Below are positions 1 to 11,048 of a stretch of 64,000 bases of DNA, piece by piece (positions within the stretch are counted from its first letter, which is position 1; every line of letters starts with the position of its first letter). The notes under the pieces are model-generated. The model did not search any database and was not told where the DNA came from. It worked only from the letters and a program-made list of their open reading frames with translations. Source of the stretch: Polychytrium aggregatum (lineage: Eukaryota > Chytridiomycota > Chytridiomycetes > Polychytriales); contig NW_026516255.1 in NCBI RefSeq assembly GCF_025602895.1, forward strand, positions 124,001-188,000, written 5' to 3'. A program made the translations under genes and the position numbers.

Positions 1-1718
1 CGAGAGCCGGGGCTCTGTCGATCGCGCAGTTCGATGGATTGCGTTGGCCAGTGGCGAGGATCGGTGCTCGCCGATATCTCTTCCCGCCAGTCCGAAACTG
101 TAGCAATATGTTGACGAACACCACTCCAAACTTCCACCGGGCTGGCTCTCCAAAGACATGGCGCCCTTCTATCAGTACCTCATCGAGAAGCTCAAATGGG
201 CTCCTGATGCCCAGCTCCTGGCAAAAATGAAGACTGCCAACGATGCCGAGCTGGCTCGCCTGCAGGAGAAGCTCGAGGATGCTGAGGCCAATCTGGGCGA
301 AACCGAGATCAGCGACGCCCTGACCGCCAAAGCCTTCTATTTGACAAAGATCGGCGAAAAGGTGGGCCCGACGAGACGATACCCGACGAGACGGTGCCCG
401 GATCTCATGTGAATGATATGGCGTCCTCCGTTTGTATCTGCTCCCAGGCGCTGCTGACATTCTGATCTCACAGGACAAGGCCGTCGATGCCTACACCACA
501 GCCTTCTCAAAGACCGGTCCCTTGGGCCAACGCATCGATATTCTCTTTGCTACCATTCGCATCGGGTTCTTTTTCGACGACAAGGATCTGGTGTCTCGTA
601 AAATCGGCGAAGCTAAGCGGTACGGACGACGAGGTTTTCCCGCTGCTGCTGCTTGCGGACCTGCGGGCAGTTGGCTCGAATGTCAGTGACGCTGATAGCT
701 CATGCGATGGCTTCCGAACGCCGGTAGAACTTGCGCGCTCTAACTATTGCAGGACCTTGTCGGTTTGCACAGGTTGATCGAAGAGGGCGGTGACTGGGAC
801 CGACGCAACCGCCTGAAGGCCTACGAAGGCATCTACAAACTCTCGATCCGGGATTTCAAGGGAGCCGTGAACCAGCTGATCGATACTCTGGCTACCTTCA
901 CCTCGACTGAGCTGATGGACTACAAGGAGTTTGTCCGCTACACTGTCCTGGCAGCCACTCTGATCCTGCCTCGTCCCGATTACAAGAAAAAGGTAGACGA
1001 GGACGTGTCTGCAGCCAGTTGCCCCCGCATCTGCAGCCATGTCTATTGCTGCAAGCTTCTGGAGCTAAATAATCCACCTCAATCGCCACTACATGCAGAT
1101 CATCGATTCACCCGAAGTCCTGGAGGTGATTCACGAAATCAACAATCTCTCGGACTTTGCCAACTCAATATACACGTGCGACTATGCTCGGTTCTTCCAG
1201 TCGCTCGGTGAGTCGCGCCGCAAGACCCACCATGTTTGACCTCGGATGCTTCTGCGACATGCTGACCGGCTCCTCGCTCTTAGCTACCATCGAGCAAGAA
1301 ATCAAGTACGACCGCATCCTTGCCCCTCATTATCGGTATTATGTGCGCGAGATGCGGATCCTTGCGTACGCCCAGCTCTTGGAGTCCTACAGAAGCCTCA
1401 CCATCGAGTCGCTGGCCAACTCCTTCGGCGTGTCGCAAGATTACATCGACAGGTGAGCAGACAGACCTGCAGCCCGTGACACCTTTGTCAAGTGGAGGAG
1501 CCAACCTGACACAACTGCGATGTGCTTCCAATTGCTTCCAAAGCGACCTGTCAAAGTTTATTGCTGCAGGACGCCTCAACGCCGTCATTGACAAAGTCGG
1601 AGGCATTGTCGAGACCAACCGCCCCGATGCAAAGAACGCACAGTACCAGTCCACCATCAAGCAGGGCGATCTGCTTTTGAACCGCATCCAGAAGCTCAGC
1701 CGAGTCATCAGCTTGTAA
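1..1718 (+). CDS. RPN7: 26S proteasome regulatory subunit RPN7/PSMD6, 5' partial
   Basis: Lid subunit of the 19S proteasome regulatory particle, which helps assemble the lid that recognises and deubiquitinates substrates; it acts in cytosol and nucleus. Proposed exons: up to 50, 104-361, 474-619, 773-992, 1099-1207, 1284-1452 and 1544-1718 (TAA). Phases join cleanly; from exon 2 the reading frame is 1077 nt. Family-diagnostic strings are seen in order: [65 protein letters not shown] (start of the PCI domain) and, at the end, [17 protein letters not shown]. The tag at 101-103 is the intron acceptor (ctgtag), not a stop. Exon 1 (about 3-50, encoding LSIAQFDGL) resembles the family's N-terminal region and is less certain. 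The true start lies left of the window. Confidence 0.93.
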
Positions 1719-2055
1719 CCTAGCTGTCGCCCGCCGCTGTTCTTGTGCCTGGCTTCCGTGTGGCAACCACCCGTATATGCATGACCAATACAGGCACCAT
1801 GATTGTTTGGCATAAAACCGGTGTCTCAAAGGGGTTGAGTCCACAGCGCAGCCGCCACGGGGACCGATGGTGCACGTCCGTCATCCAGCTATTCCTCCCT
1901 GATCAGTCGCTGGCGCCATCGACTCTGAGGAAACACTTGTTCGGAATCGAGGCGCTGCATTCGCTGTGTGTGTGTGTGTGCCGGCCAATACAAGCGATGC
2001 GCCGTGTTCGATCGTGCGTTCCCCTGATCCAGCTGCATCCCGCCGTCCCCCGACT
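1719..2055. other. intergenic RPN7-ARL5
   Basis: Gap of 337 bp between two genes in the same orientation. It holds a short (TG)n run near 1965-1980, just upstream of the ARL5 start. No other feature was found. Confidence 0.6.
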
Positions 2056-3559
2056 ATGGGCATCGTCCTGACCAAGCTCTGGCGGCTGCTCTGGAGCCAA
2101 ACGGAATACAAGATTTGCATCGTCGGCCTGGACAACGCCGGCAAGACAACAGGTGCGGGGCGATTGTCTGCTTGTCGTTGGCTCACCCGAGTCCGGATGG
2201 CGCCTGATGAACAGGTTGCTGGTGATGGAATACGGCCCTGGTCAACTTGCCGGTCCTCCGCCTGTGCTTGGATCCTGTTCTGCTGTATCGTATATGAAAT
2301 CAAGGGCTCAACCTTTATCCTTTGCCTCTCTGCCGGCTGCCATCGCAATCGCTCGCCCTCGGATCGCACCATGGCTCCGCCGATGAGCCAGTCCTCTATA
2401 GACTGTAGGTGCTCCTGCGAGCAAATGTCAGTGAACAGGATCTGGAGCCGGTCGTGCCTTCCTCTGAGTGTCTCTACTGATACACTGGGTGGTTGTTCCG
2501 TGGAATACAATCCATCAGGATATACAACGAGTCTGTCAGCACATCACCGACGATCGGGAGCAATGTGGAGGTGGGTCTCGATAGCGGCTGCACCATCGCT
2601 TCTGGCCATGCCGAACCCCACGGACACCGGCTCTGGTTCTCAATCGATGCCGAGATTCTGCCGGCCGCAGCTCTGATGACGGCGTTGACGGTGTGATGAC
2701 ACTCGGCGATACCGGCAATGTCAGCAGTGCCGCCAAGCCGCCATTGTGACCAACCCCGACTTTCGATACGGCCCACGCAGGAACTGAGGTACAAAAACAT
2801 AAGGCTAATGGTCTGGGATATCGGCGGTCAAGAGTCGCTGCGACAGTCATGGAGGTGAGTTCAGATTTGCTGGTGGCCGTCGGGGCGAACCGAGGCGAAC
2901 CGAGGGGGGCGAGCCAATGGGCTGCCCCTCCCTGAGCAACACCCTGGCTCTGACCTCCGGAACAGCACATACTATGTCAATTCCAAGGCTGTGATCATGG
3001 TCATCGATAGCAGCGACGTCGGACGGCTCCACATCGCCAAGGCAGAGCTACACCGCATGCTGGAGCACGAGCATTTGAAGAGTGCCTGCTTGCTCGTCTT
3101 TGCCAACAAGCAGGATGTCAAGGACAGCCGCTCGGCGATGCAAATCTCTGAGGCTCTGGCACTTTCGACCTTGAAAGATCGGCATTGGCATATCCAGGTG
3201 CGCCTCCCACGTTTTGTTGCAGTCGTATGGGTTCTTTCAGCTTCACTCACTCTGTCGAAAAGCACCACCATCGCGACCGAGAAACGGCAGCCACGAGCCA
3301 TATACTGAACATTTCTCCTTCTCTTGATGCAGGGATGTTGTGCCATCACCGGCGAAGGGTGAGCATCTATCGACGCTGGCTGCACAGCCCCAGTTTGACT
3401 TGATATGGGAATGTGTCGATGCTTATTCGTGCCTCGATACACTGCGCTAACACATTCTCGACTGCATGTCTCTTCTCCTGGTACTTGCTTGCATGGATGT
3501 TGGGTTCCCACAGACTTCATGACGGGCTCGACTGGATCGTCACTCGGCTAACTTCCTGA
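2056..3559 (+). CDS. ARL5: ARL5-type ADP-ribosylation factor-like GTPase
   Basis: Small Arf-family GTPase; ARL5 proteins act at the trans-Golgi, recruiting tethering factors for endosome-to-Golgi traffic (family knowledge). Exons: 2056-2152, 2392-2404 (13 nt), 2519-2570, 2781-2854, 2966-3197, 3333-3358, 3514-3559. Total 540 nt, 179 aa, normal for the family. Visible motifs: Gly2 for N-myristoylation (MGIVLTKLW), P-loop GLDNAGKT at 24-31, switch I SPTIGSN with Thr48, G3 WDIGGQE with Gln71, G4 FANKQD, G5 CAITGEG. TIGSNVEE and DIGGQESLR match ARL5 better than ARF1 or ARL1. The start is the ATG giving Gly2 in the expected position. The 13-nt exon supplies V-L-Y-R after the P-loop; without it the frame breaks. 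Confidence 0.92.
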
Positions 3560-4132
3560 ACACCCTGAATGTCGTAATGAAATACAGCAATGTGCCCAGT
3601 AGCGACAGGGTGGGGAACTGCATCGTGATAACCGGTGTGTTTCGAGTCGCTGTGACTTGGAACGCTATCGCATCTTGATGGCGATGAATGGTGGACGACT
3701 TGGTTTGTTCGCCAACGGATCGCCCAAGCAACAATACAGCGTGTTGAAGCAAAAATGAGACACATCGTCTCATTCGAGCAAACACGGCGAAGTCGGATCA
3801 TATCACAAGTGGATCTAATCATTTCCCTGTGTGAGAGAGATGCATGGAATGGGCGGGCACGACGGGGACCAGCGAGCCGCCGCAGATGCAGTCACTGCAG
3901 GCCAGAGCACCTGGGATGAGGGAGAATGACGCAGAGCAAAGAACAAAATCGACGCAAGACCTCGGCGAGTGGATTTCATGGAGTTCGGGTGCCGCCTGAT
4001 GCACACAACCCACAACCCACAACCCACGCAAGTTATCCGTGTGGGAAGATGTTCCCGCTCTCTCGACAAGGGCGAGCGAGCAGAAGCCTTATTCGATGGA
4101 TGTGAATGATCCTATTTCTAGCGTGTAGCGCA
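3560..4132. other. intergenic between converging ARL5 and SAS-6
   Basis: Gap of 573 bp between two 3' ends. Short direct repeats of an ACCCACA-like unit lie at about 4008-4028. No coding or RNA gene is supported. Confidence 0.55.
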
Positions 4133-7100
4133 CTATGCCGACGAGTTCTCGGCCCCTGTGCGATACGAGGGCTTGCGACTGCCAATCAATCCGCCGCCTG
4201 CACCAAAACGAAGCGACCCTGGGTCGGCCTCTGTTGGCACACCGGGCACTGGTCGTCGCAGCGGCAAACTTGACGTGTACTTCAGGGATGTGTAGGGCTT
4301 GTTCGCGGGCTCCCCTGTGGTTTCTTCCGAGATACCTCCGGCCTTGGTGCTGGCAGCGACACTGGGGTGAGAAAAGCGTTGGCCCAGTGTCGAAGACGCA
4401 GCGACGCCGGACAGCGTACCAGTAGCCGCCGGTGCGTATTTGGATCGATACTGGGAAGACGAGTCATTGATTGACAGGTGCGAACGAGTCAGTGGGCGTG
4501 GCGACACTACAGTGTACACACTTTCACATAGAAGGGATTGCTGACCGCCAGGCTGGTCGACGCTCGATACACCAGGCGGACATTCCCGACCCAATTCCTG
4601 GCCAAGCAACAGACAAGCCCATCGGGCCGTATCGAACTACTTACATTGGCCACGCCCACGGCTTCCGAGAGCCCCTTCGAGGGACCAGGGGTCAATGACG
4701 ACGCAAATCGATCAAAGTCGATCTGTCCAAAGCCTGCATCTGTGCCTGTGCGTGGCAGCAGTTGGCTACCGAGTGGTCGACCAAGGGCCTCTTCGTTCAG
4801 CTGCTTGTGAAGCCACTCAATCACTGTTCGGGCACGATGGAGGTATGGAACGCAGCCGAAAGCCATTAGCACAAAGAAAGGTTCGGAAGAACCACATCTC
4901 CACTTGCATACCCAGGCCGCAAGCGAGCAAGTAGCGAGGCCTCTGCCACATCAAAGCACACACCGTGATTATTGTCTTCGATTGTTTGGCGATCCTGCTC
5001 GATCTTGGCCTCGCGCTCCTCTAGCTTCTTCTGAAGTTCGGCAAGGGACCGGGTCTGCTGCTCGCACCGGCCTTTGAGCTCAGTGTGCTCCCGCTGCAGC
5101 TTTTCCAGCGAGGCCAGCCGCTCGTCCAAGAGCTGCTCCTGCTGCACTGTCACGGCGTTCTTGAGCTTGATCTTGTTCTTGGCTGTCTTGAGATCCCCCT
5201 GGAGTCTTCGGATGATTTCGTTGCCCTGCTCAAATCACCAGCGAGTGCGCGATAGCGATGAGCAGACTTTTCTGAGAGAGCGGCCCACCGCGATAGCATG
5301 GACGGATGGCTGGCAAGCCACCCGATGGATTACCTTGTTAATCTCCTCCGTAGCTTTGCCAAAGTTCTCTTGCAGCCGGTCGTTCTGGACCTTGTATATA
5401 TCCAAGGCTGCATCGCGTTTCTCCTGCAGCCGAGGCGAGTCAATTGACATGTAAGTGGCGCTGTCTGCATGCGGCTCCACCGCCAAGAACCAGGCGGAGG
5501 GACATCGCCGATCGACGCCCATAAAGTGTCCAGATAACGTCGCATACCAGCTGGCCCTTCGAGCTTTCAAGCAGGCTCTCCAAGCGGCGAGCGGCCTCGT
5601 CTCTTTCGCGCTCGCGACGCTCGCTGTTGGACAGCTGGGATCGCAGCATCTCACACTGCTGCTCGAGCTCTTGGTTGCGGAGGTCTTGGCTTTCGCAGAT
5701 CTGCCTCGTTTTTTCCAGCTCGATTTGGGTCTCATTCAGTCTCCTGTTGGCTGCATCGCTCTCGCGGGTCAGATTGCCCAGGTTTTGCTCAAGGGTCTTG
5801 TTGTGGGATAGTAGATGGCTGTGTGTTGCTGTAAGGGTATTGTATTTAAGCGTCAGGGCATTGAGCTTGAAGAACCAGAGAAAGACAGACGACAAGTTGG
5901 CGCAGTTAGCTCGAGTCGCAGAGCATCCAGAGTCCAGTCATGATCGATGCCCTGCCTCCACATTGCATCGGGCCGACGACGATGCAGAGTGCACCAGGCA
6001 CAGAAAACGAATCACATAGCAATCAGAGTCAACCCAAAACAGCCCACCCATAAGACCTTTCGAAACATGTGTTCCTGCCACCACATGCCAGAGCGTACCT
6101 CGTCGATATGAAGCGCATCGGCGTCACGCTTCTGTTGCTCGAGCTGCCTTCGGACTTCCTCTTTTTCCTTGTAGGCCTGCTCTCGCTCCTTGGCCATCTC
6201 CTCCGAGTGCCTCAGACTCAGATCACTGATCTGGTTTGCATGGATCAATTTGAGCGATTCGATCTCGGTGCTCTTCCTGGCAAGACTCGTCTCGAGGTCT
6301 CGCAGCCGGGTCGATAGCGATGTGCCTGTTGTATCGAGCTCACTCTTCAGCATGGCGTTTTCCGCCTTGAAGTCCACCACAAGTCCAGCCAAATACTCTT
6401 TGATTGCAACATCGTTGCCGGGAATGAACGCCAGCGCAATATGGCTGATGTGCTTGAATGTGTTGGTCTCGATGATGCTGAAGGTTGTTGTGCGGGGGCT
6501 GGAGGTTGTCAAAAAGGCCAGGTACCTGAATGGTGGAGGAAAGTCCCAGATCATGGTCAGATCGGAGTTGCTGAATGATGCCCATGTCTCGAGCTGCGGA
6601 CGATATGGCCATGGCAACAGGAAAGGAAATGGATCCGTCGTTTGTGATCGCAGTCGCCAAGCATACTTTGGATGATCGTCCGACCGACAGAGAATGCACA
6701 GGTCCAGGAGCTCGGTGACCTTTTCGGGAAACTGCTGAAAGTCAACCAACAGATTCTGCTCCGTTTTCAGAATGTGGAAATCGTCTTCCGCAATATCGAG
6801 TTGGTACAGAAAGTACGGGTCGGCTTCGTCGGTGATCCGGAACTGCAGGACCTGGAGTCGAGGCGTCGTTTCGTCAGCGAGTTGGAAGGGCACAGAGGCG
6901 ACGGCCGTGAGATCGGCGTTGTATGGTCTGGGCCTGAGGCTCGGCTCGGATCTCTCGATCGTTGTGTCCTGTGGATAGGAGAGTGCAGACAACACAGGAG
7001 CCGAGACCAGAGCTCATCCCACTCTTCATTTCCGCAATTCAGGCGAATCCGCCCCATTCCAAACCTTTAGCCTTCCACCCTGCTTGTGAGCCATTCTGAT

Positions 7101-7265
7101 CTGCACGGTGATGCCGCTGTGTCGCCGCTCTTGGAGAGCCCCAGATGCGGATGACGCTCCAGTCGACAGCGACGACGGCGAGCCGAGTGGGGCCGGCTGC
7201 GTCGACGAGGACTTGACGGTGATGGGCACCTGCTTGTTGTATATGATGCCTGCTGAGTCGTCCAT
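4133..7265 (-). CDS. SAS6: SAS-6 centriole assembly protein
   Basis: Structural core of the centriolar cartwheel; N-terminal head domains oligomerise into the ninefold hub and the coiled coil forms the spokes. Exons in coding order: 7265-7065, 6968-6667, 6525-6099, 5865-5548, 5423-5334, 5225-4964, 4823-4645, 4450-4133. Total 2097 nt, 698 aa (human SAS-6 is 657). Seen: head strands QVPITVK and SGITVQIRM; DEADPYFLYQL; LLVDFQQFPEKV; the PISA-type motif ETNTFKHISHIALAFIPGND; a long heptad-rich coiled coil from about residue 220 to 490; then the conserved NAVTVQQEQLL and VIEWLHKQLNEE near the coil end; then a Ser/Gly/Pro-rich tail. The start ATG lies just before the head domain. The second intron (6666-6526) is 141 nt with no in-frame stop, so it could also be read through; it is called an intron because the spliced form aligns continuously across DDHPK-YLAFL. 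Confidence 0.92.
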
Positions 7266-7860
7266 GCTGATCAGGCCGGCGATGTTGGAGATCGATCGAT
7301 CGGCGCAGCTGCAGGAAAGCGCCGAGTCTGGATGCTGTGTGTGATGGGGGCTGCAGACCGATGGTGTCGGGGATGGCCAAGGCCAGATGCAGGGGCGAGA
7401 GGCGGAAGAGGGATGCACGTTTCCAACGAAGCCGACCGAGCTGGCTGGCTGGACCGGCTCCAAACCCCGACCAGGGCCGACGCCGAGGCGGACATTTGGC
7501 GGGCGCTGCTCAGACGAGGCCAAGCGAAATGCCAGAGTGCTATGCGGGAGCATCCTCGTCATTCAAATCCATCCACACTCAAGCAGCGATCCAAAATGCC
7601 GGATCTGCATCGCCGATCCGATCCGATGCAGTGACCAAACGAGCCAAGAGCCCCCCCCCAGCGAAACCGGCGATCTTCGTTTGTATTCTGGCTCCGCTTC
7701 ATGGCCATCCGGTCGTCGATGATGGCCGCACAAACAGATGGGCAACCGGACGCATCACCGACGATGACGATGACGATGACGATGACGGCTCCGTCCGCAT
7801 GACTGGCACATCTGCGATGCGACTCCCGGCCCCCGATGCTGGCGGCTTGAATCGCCGTGA
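7266..7860. other. intergenic upstream of SAS-6
   Basis: 595 bp between the SAS-6 start and the stop of the next minus-strand ORF. Contains a (GACGAT)n run at about 7760-7788 and a C-run at 7650-7660. No gene is supported. Confidence 0.5.
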
Positions 7861-8346
7861 TTACATCTCTTTGCAAGCAGCCGCCAGCGCAGCCACTTCG
7901 TACGAGCCTCTGTAGTCGTGCCATCCAGAGGTATGGCGCTTCAGGATCTGGTGGATTTCGGCCAGGGACGTCCCCGAGTTGATCAGGGCAAGCATCACAT
8001 CGCGGTTGAGCTCGGAAGGGTCCTGCCAAGAGACGGCGCTGGCCAGGCTGGCAACGATTCCGACGGGGCCGGCCTCGTTTCGATCCTCTTCCTCCTCGGC
8101 GCCGGACCAGGTTTCGGCAGCCAGATCCTCGGTCTTGGCTAACCGGATCTCGAGGAGCAGGCCGTCCTCGTAGGCAGGGAGCCCGAACCAGCCCTTGCCT
8201 GGCAGAGTCAGGGTCGACCGTTTGAGGTGGAGGACGACCGGGACCTTGGTCTGGAGATGAAAGTTGGGATCCTCTTCGTACTCGACTTTCAAGTTGCGGT
8301 GGCGCTCGAGGAACTCCCAGACTGAGGCGGAGAGCAGCAGCATCAT
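7861..8346 (-). CDS. hypothetical protein, probably the 3' part of a spliced gene
   Basis: Not recognised. An open frame of 161 codons from ATG 8346 to the stop at 7861. The sequence has ordinary globular composition, with strings such as VWEFLERHRNLKVEYEED and LPGKGWFGLPAYEDGLLLE, an acidic stretch EEEEDRNEA, and a predicted-helical C-terminal part with LINSGTSLAEIHQILKRH. A cctcag immediately before VWEFLERH could be a splice acceptor, so the first seven codons may be intron. A possible upstream exon at 8650-8552 encodes LGDGVSAIAEENRAQSDRILL and ends near gtacgg, but its phase does not match this acceptor, so the two could not be joined with confidence. It lies head to tail with SAS-6; no functional link is claimed. 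Confidence 0.5.
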   Translation of the reverse strand: MMLLLSASVWEFLERHRNLKVEYEEDPNFHLQTKVPVVLHLKRSTLTLPGKGWFGLPAYEDGLLLEIRLAKTEDLAAETWSGAEEEEDRNEAGPVGIVASLASAVSWQDPSELNRDVMLALINSGTSLAEIHQILKRHTSGWHDYRGSYEVAALAAACKEM

Positions 8347-9582
8347 TCATAGAGCAGGTTGAGTGGACGGCGTATTCGCGGGGATGACCGTGGCATCGGC
8401 AGCAAAGCAATCCGAGTCAAAAAAAAAAAAGAATAAAAATGGACAGAACAACGGTCCAATTAGCTGACTTTGGGTTGGTGTGCGGTGAGCAGATCGCCAA
8501 CGGACACATGGGTTATTCGGGAGATAGAGGCGGTCGGGGGTGGGACCGTACTTGATTGCTGTCGACCGACCACCGAGAAGCAGGAGAATCCTGTCAGACT
8601 GAGCCCGATTTTCTTCAGCAATGGCGGACACACCATCTCCGAGTCTACAAGGTAGGAGGGGGGGGTTCAGCGAAACGGCGAGGCGTTCTGTCAGAGCTGG
8701 GCCTTGCGAATCCGGACCCTTGCATCCAGATCGCCGGTGCCAAAGTGGCAGAGTGCGAGATGATACGGGAGACCACGCAGGGTCGCTCCTCCATGGTCAT
8801 GGAATCTCGGGCATATGCATCGCTTGGAGCCATCTGCGAGCCGCTGACCGCGGGGAAGCGAGCGCCGCAGTCCGAGACGTACTTTGGACATATCCGTAGG
8901 TTGCGTTCGTACTCATTTTATGCAGAACTGACACGGCGATGGCGGCTAGATCAGTGGGTTCGACTGGACAGTCCTGGACGGGAGGGGGATGAGGACGCTC
9001 GCCGATGTGTCGCCTGGCCGCAGCAGGATGCAGATGGAATCGAAGCAAAAGGTTGCGATGCGAACACAGCAGCGAGTCCGGTCCTTCGGAAATCGCAGCT
9101 TTTTGTTGGAGCCGAGCATCGAGTGGCTCTGTGGGACGGCCAGTTCCTGTGCAGCCACCCCTCTTGTACTACGGTAATCAAACTCGCCCGAGCCTGAGCC
9201 CAAGCCTCGCGGTGGCTCGACATCAACAACCGCCGGGCTGGGATGGAAGGGCAGGTGTGCAGGCGGCTCTGGGTTTGGAGGCAGTCCAGGAACGGCAGCG
9301 CCGGCTGCGACGACAACACACCCGACAGGCCCCCCAATCGGCCGAAGCTCTGTCGTCACCCTGGCGAGCACGCGGCAGCATCTGGTGGCTCGTTGGGACA
9401 ACAACAGCACCAGCCCCAGCATGCTCGTCCATGGGGCTGGCGACAACAGTGCCAGCGGCATCCATGGAATGCCCTGGATGATGTCGTCTTGACGCTGTGT
9501 ACGCCAACAGGCCCGAGTCCAGCAGAATCCGTCGATCCACTGCTAATTTCGCCACCGAAAATCATCTTACAGCGTTTCCAAT
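8347..9582. other. mostly unassigned; possible minus-strand exon(s)
   Basis: Contains a 12-A run at about 8420-8431 and the candidate minus-strand exon at 8650-8552 (see the hypothetical protein at 7861). Open frames on both strands between 8690 and 9550 show no recognisable family and overlap each other. Confidence 0.35.
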
Positions 9583-10170
9583 ATGAAATGGGACACCCCT
9601 GTTTTGTGCATGGCTGTGCTTTTTCTGGAACCTGAATACACCCACCACTCATTGCATTCATGGCCAAGCAAGTATGTCCAAGGAGACCGAAGTGGTGATT
9701 GCCTTTGGGAATGCATCCTGGAAACAGGGGAGGGATATGCTTCCAGTCCCAGGAGACTCAAGTTCGCCAAGTATTTTGAGCAGTTCCACCACCACCAGAG
9801 ACGACCACCAGACCGATCCGTCTCCAAGATCCATGTGTGCTCGGTGAACGAGTCCAACACATCCCAGGTGTGCTCACATTGTCGGGAAGCCAAGCGACTC
9901 GAGAAGGTCGAGCATCTTGATATCGAGAAACCATGGAACTGTCCAGAGAGTCGAGTGAATGCACCACACTCACACATCGAGACATCAATGCAGCCAGGAA
10001 CATGATCTCGGTATGCCAGTCGATCATCGCCACAGGAGATCGACCAAGTGTATTCAAGACTGTGCTCCCGAAACCAACGAAAACAAAGAGTTTGCCAACC
10101 AGGATGGGAAACAATCTCACGGCTTGCCCACTGGGCCTACAAGTCAGTCAGCGGGTTTCAGATATCTGAA
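9583..10170 (+). mobile_element. decayed TnpB/Fanzor-like transposase, C-terminal part
   Basis: Remnant of an OrfB/TnpB-family RNA-guided nuclease of the eukaryotic Fanzor type (inferred from motifs). One frame (9583-10005) carries YASSPRRLKFAKYFEQF, then VNESNTSQVCSHC, where the Glu and the first CxxC match the RuvC-II and zinc-ribbon region, then NCPES. A second frame (9933-10169) continues with ECTTLTHRDINAARNM, the HRDxNAARN signature of RuvC-III with its catalytic Asp. A third frame near 9690 reads VIAFGNASW, the usual block before the conserved Arg-rich helix. At least two frameshifts therefore separate conserved blocks. RuvC-I and the N-terminal domain were not found upstream. No terminal repeats, target duplication or guide-RNA end could be defined. 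The copy is probably inactive. Related fragments lie at 31875 and 41038. Confidence 0.75.
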
Positions 10171-11048
10171 GCCAGGAAGTGACTGTTCCGTTTCTTTCTG
10201 GATAGACTGTACAGCATTCGCAACGGAGCCACTCTGTTATTGTCGCCAATTGTGCGCTCTTCATTGATGAACACTGCCGACTGGGTCGCCGCATTCATTC
10301 AATAACTCCCATCAACATGGCCGAAACAAAAGGAAACAAAAGGAAGCAATAGAAAAATCCGAACCAAACAAAATCAAATCAAGCGCACGAGTGCCCTCGG
10401 ACTCATCGCCACTGCAACCGGGCTGCAAACTGTGACTGGGTTACAGAGGGAGGAACGGTGCTGGGCAAGGACCGTTGGCCGTGCAAGCGCATGCGAAAAT
10501 CTCGAGAGCGGGCAAGACCACAATGTGCCCAGATCTCGACAACGACCGAATCAATAGAGTACCAGTGTGGTTGTGGTTGTTGTTGTCGTCGTCGCTGCTC
10601 CTGCTGCTGCGGTATCGCGACAAGTGGAAGCAAGACGACGAAAGGAGGTGATGACAGTAGAGATACAAGAGTGAGGCGAAGCAAAGACAGGGCAAGGAGC
10701 GGCCAGAAAGCCAGATTCCCGACAGAGAGTGGTGCTGCCGACGGGGCAGCGTCGTCGTCGATGAGGCAGAGCGGCCGGCACAGAGAGTAGAAAATAGACA
10801 GCCGTAAGGTGGGAGAAGGAACAGACCCGCCGTCGGGAGAATCGGACTGCTGACGCGGAGAAGCTGGGTGGTGATAGTGATAGTGGTAGTGAGGGTGGAT
10901 TGGATTTGGAGATCGGCTGAGGTTGGGTTGGCGAGCCGAAAACTCGGCAGGGAGTGGACCAGAGTGAAAGACGGCGGGCTTCGGCCTCAGGACAAGCGAG
11001 GTATATGCCCGGCGGCCGATAGATCGCTTAGGTGGCCACGGCGAGTGT
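10171..11048. other. intergenic, low complexity
   Basis: Downstream of the PP2C gene. A-rich near 10320-10380, with GTT/GTC/CTG triplet-rich sequence at 10560-10615 and a GTGATAGTGATAGTGGTAGTG stretch at 10867-10890. No gene is supported. Confidence 0.5.

Noticed and set aside
101-103. In-frame TAG in the RPN7 gene, suggesting a pseudogene
   Set aside because: It is the end of a ctgtag splice acceptor; the spliced frame is uninterrupted.
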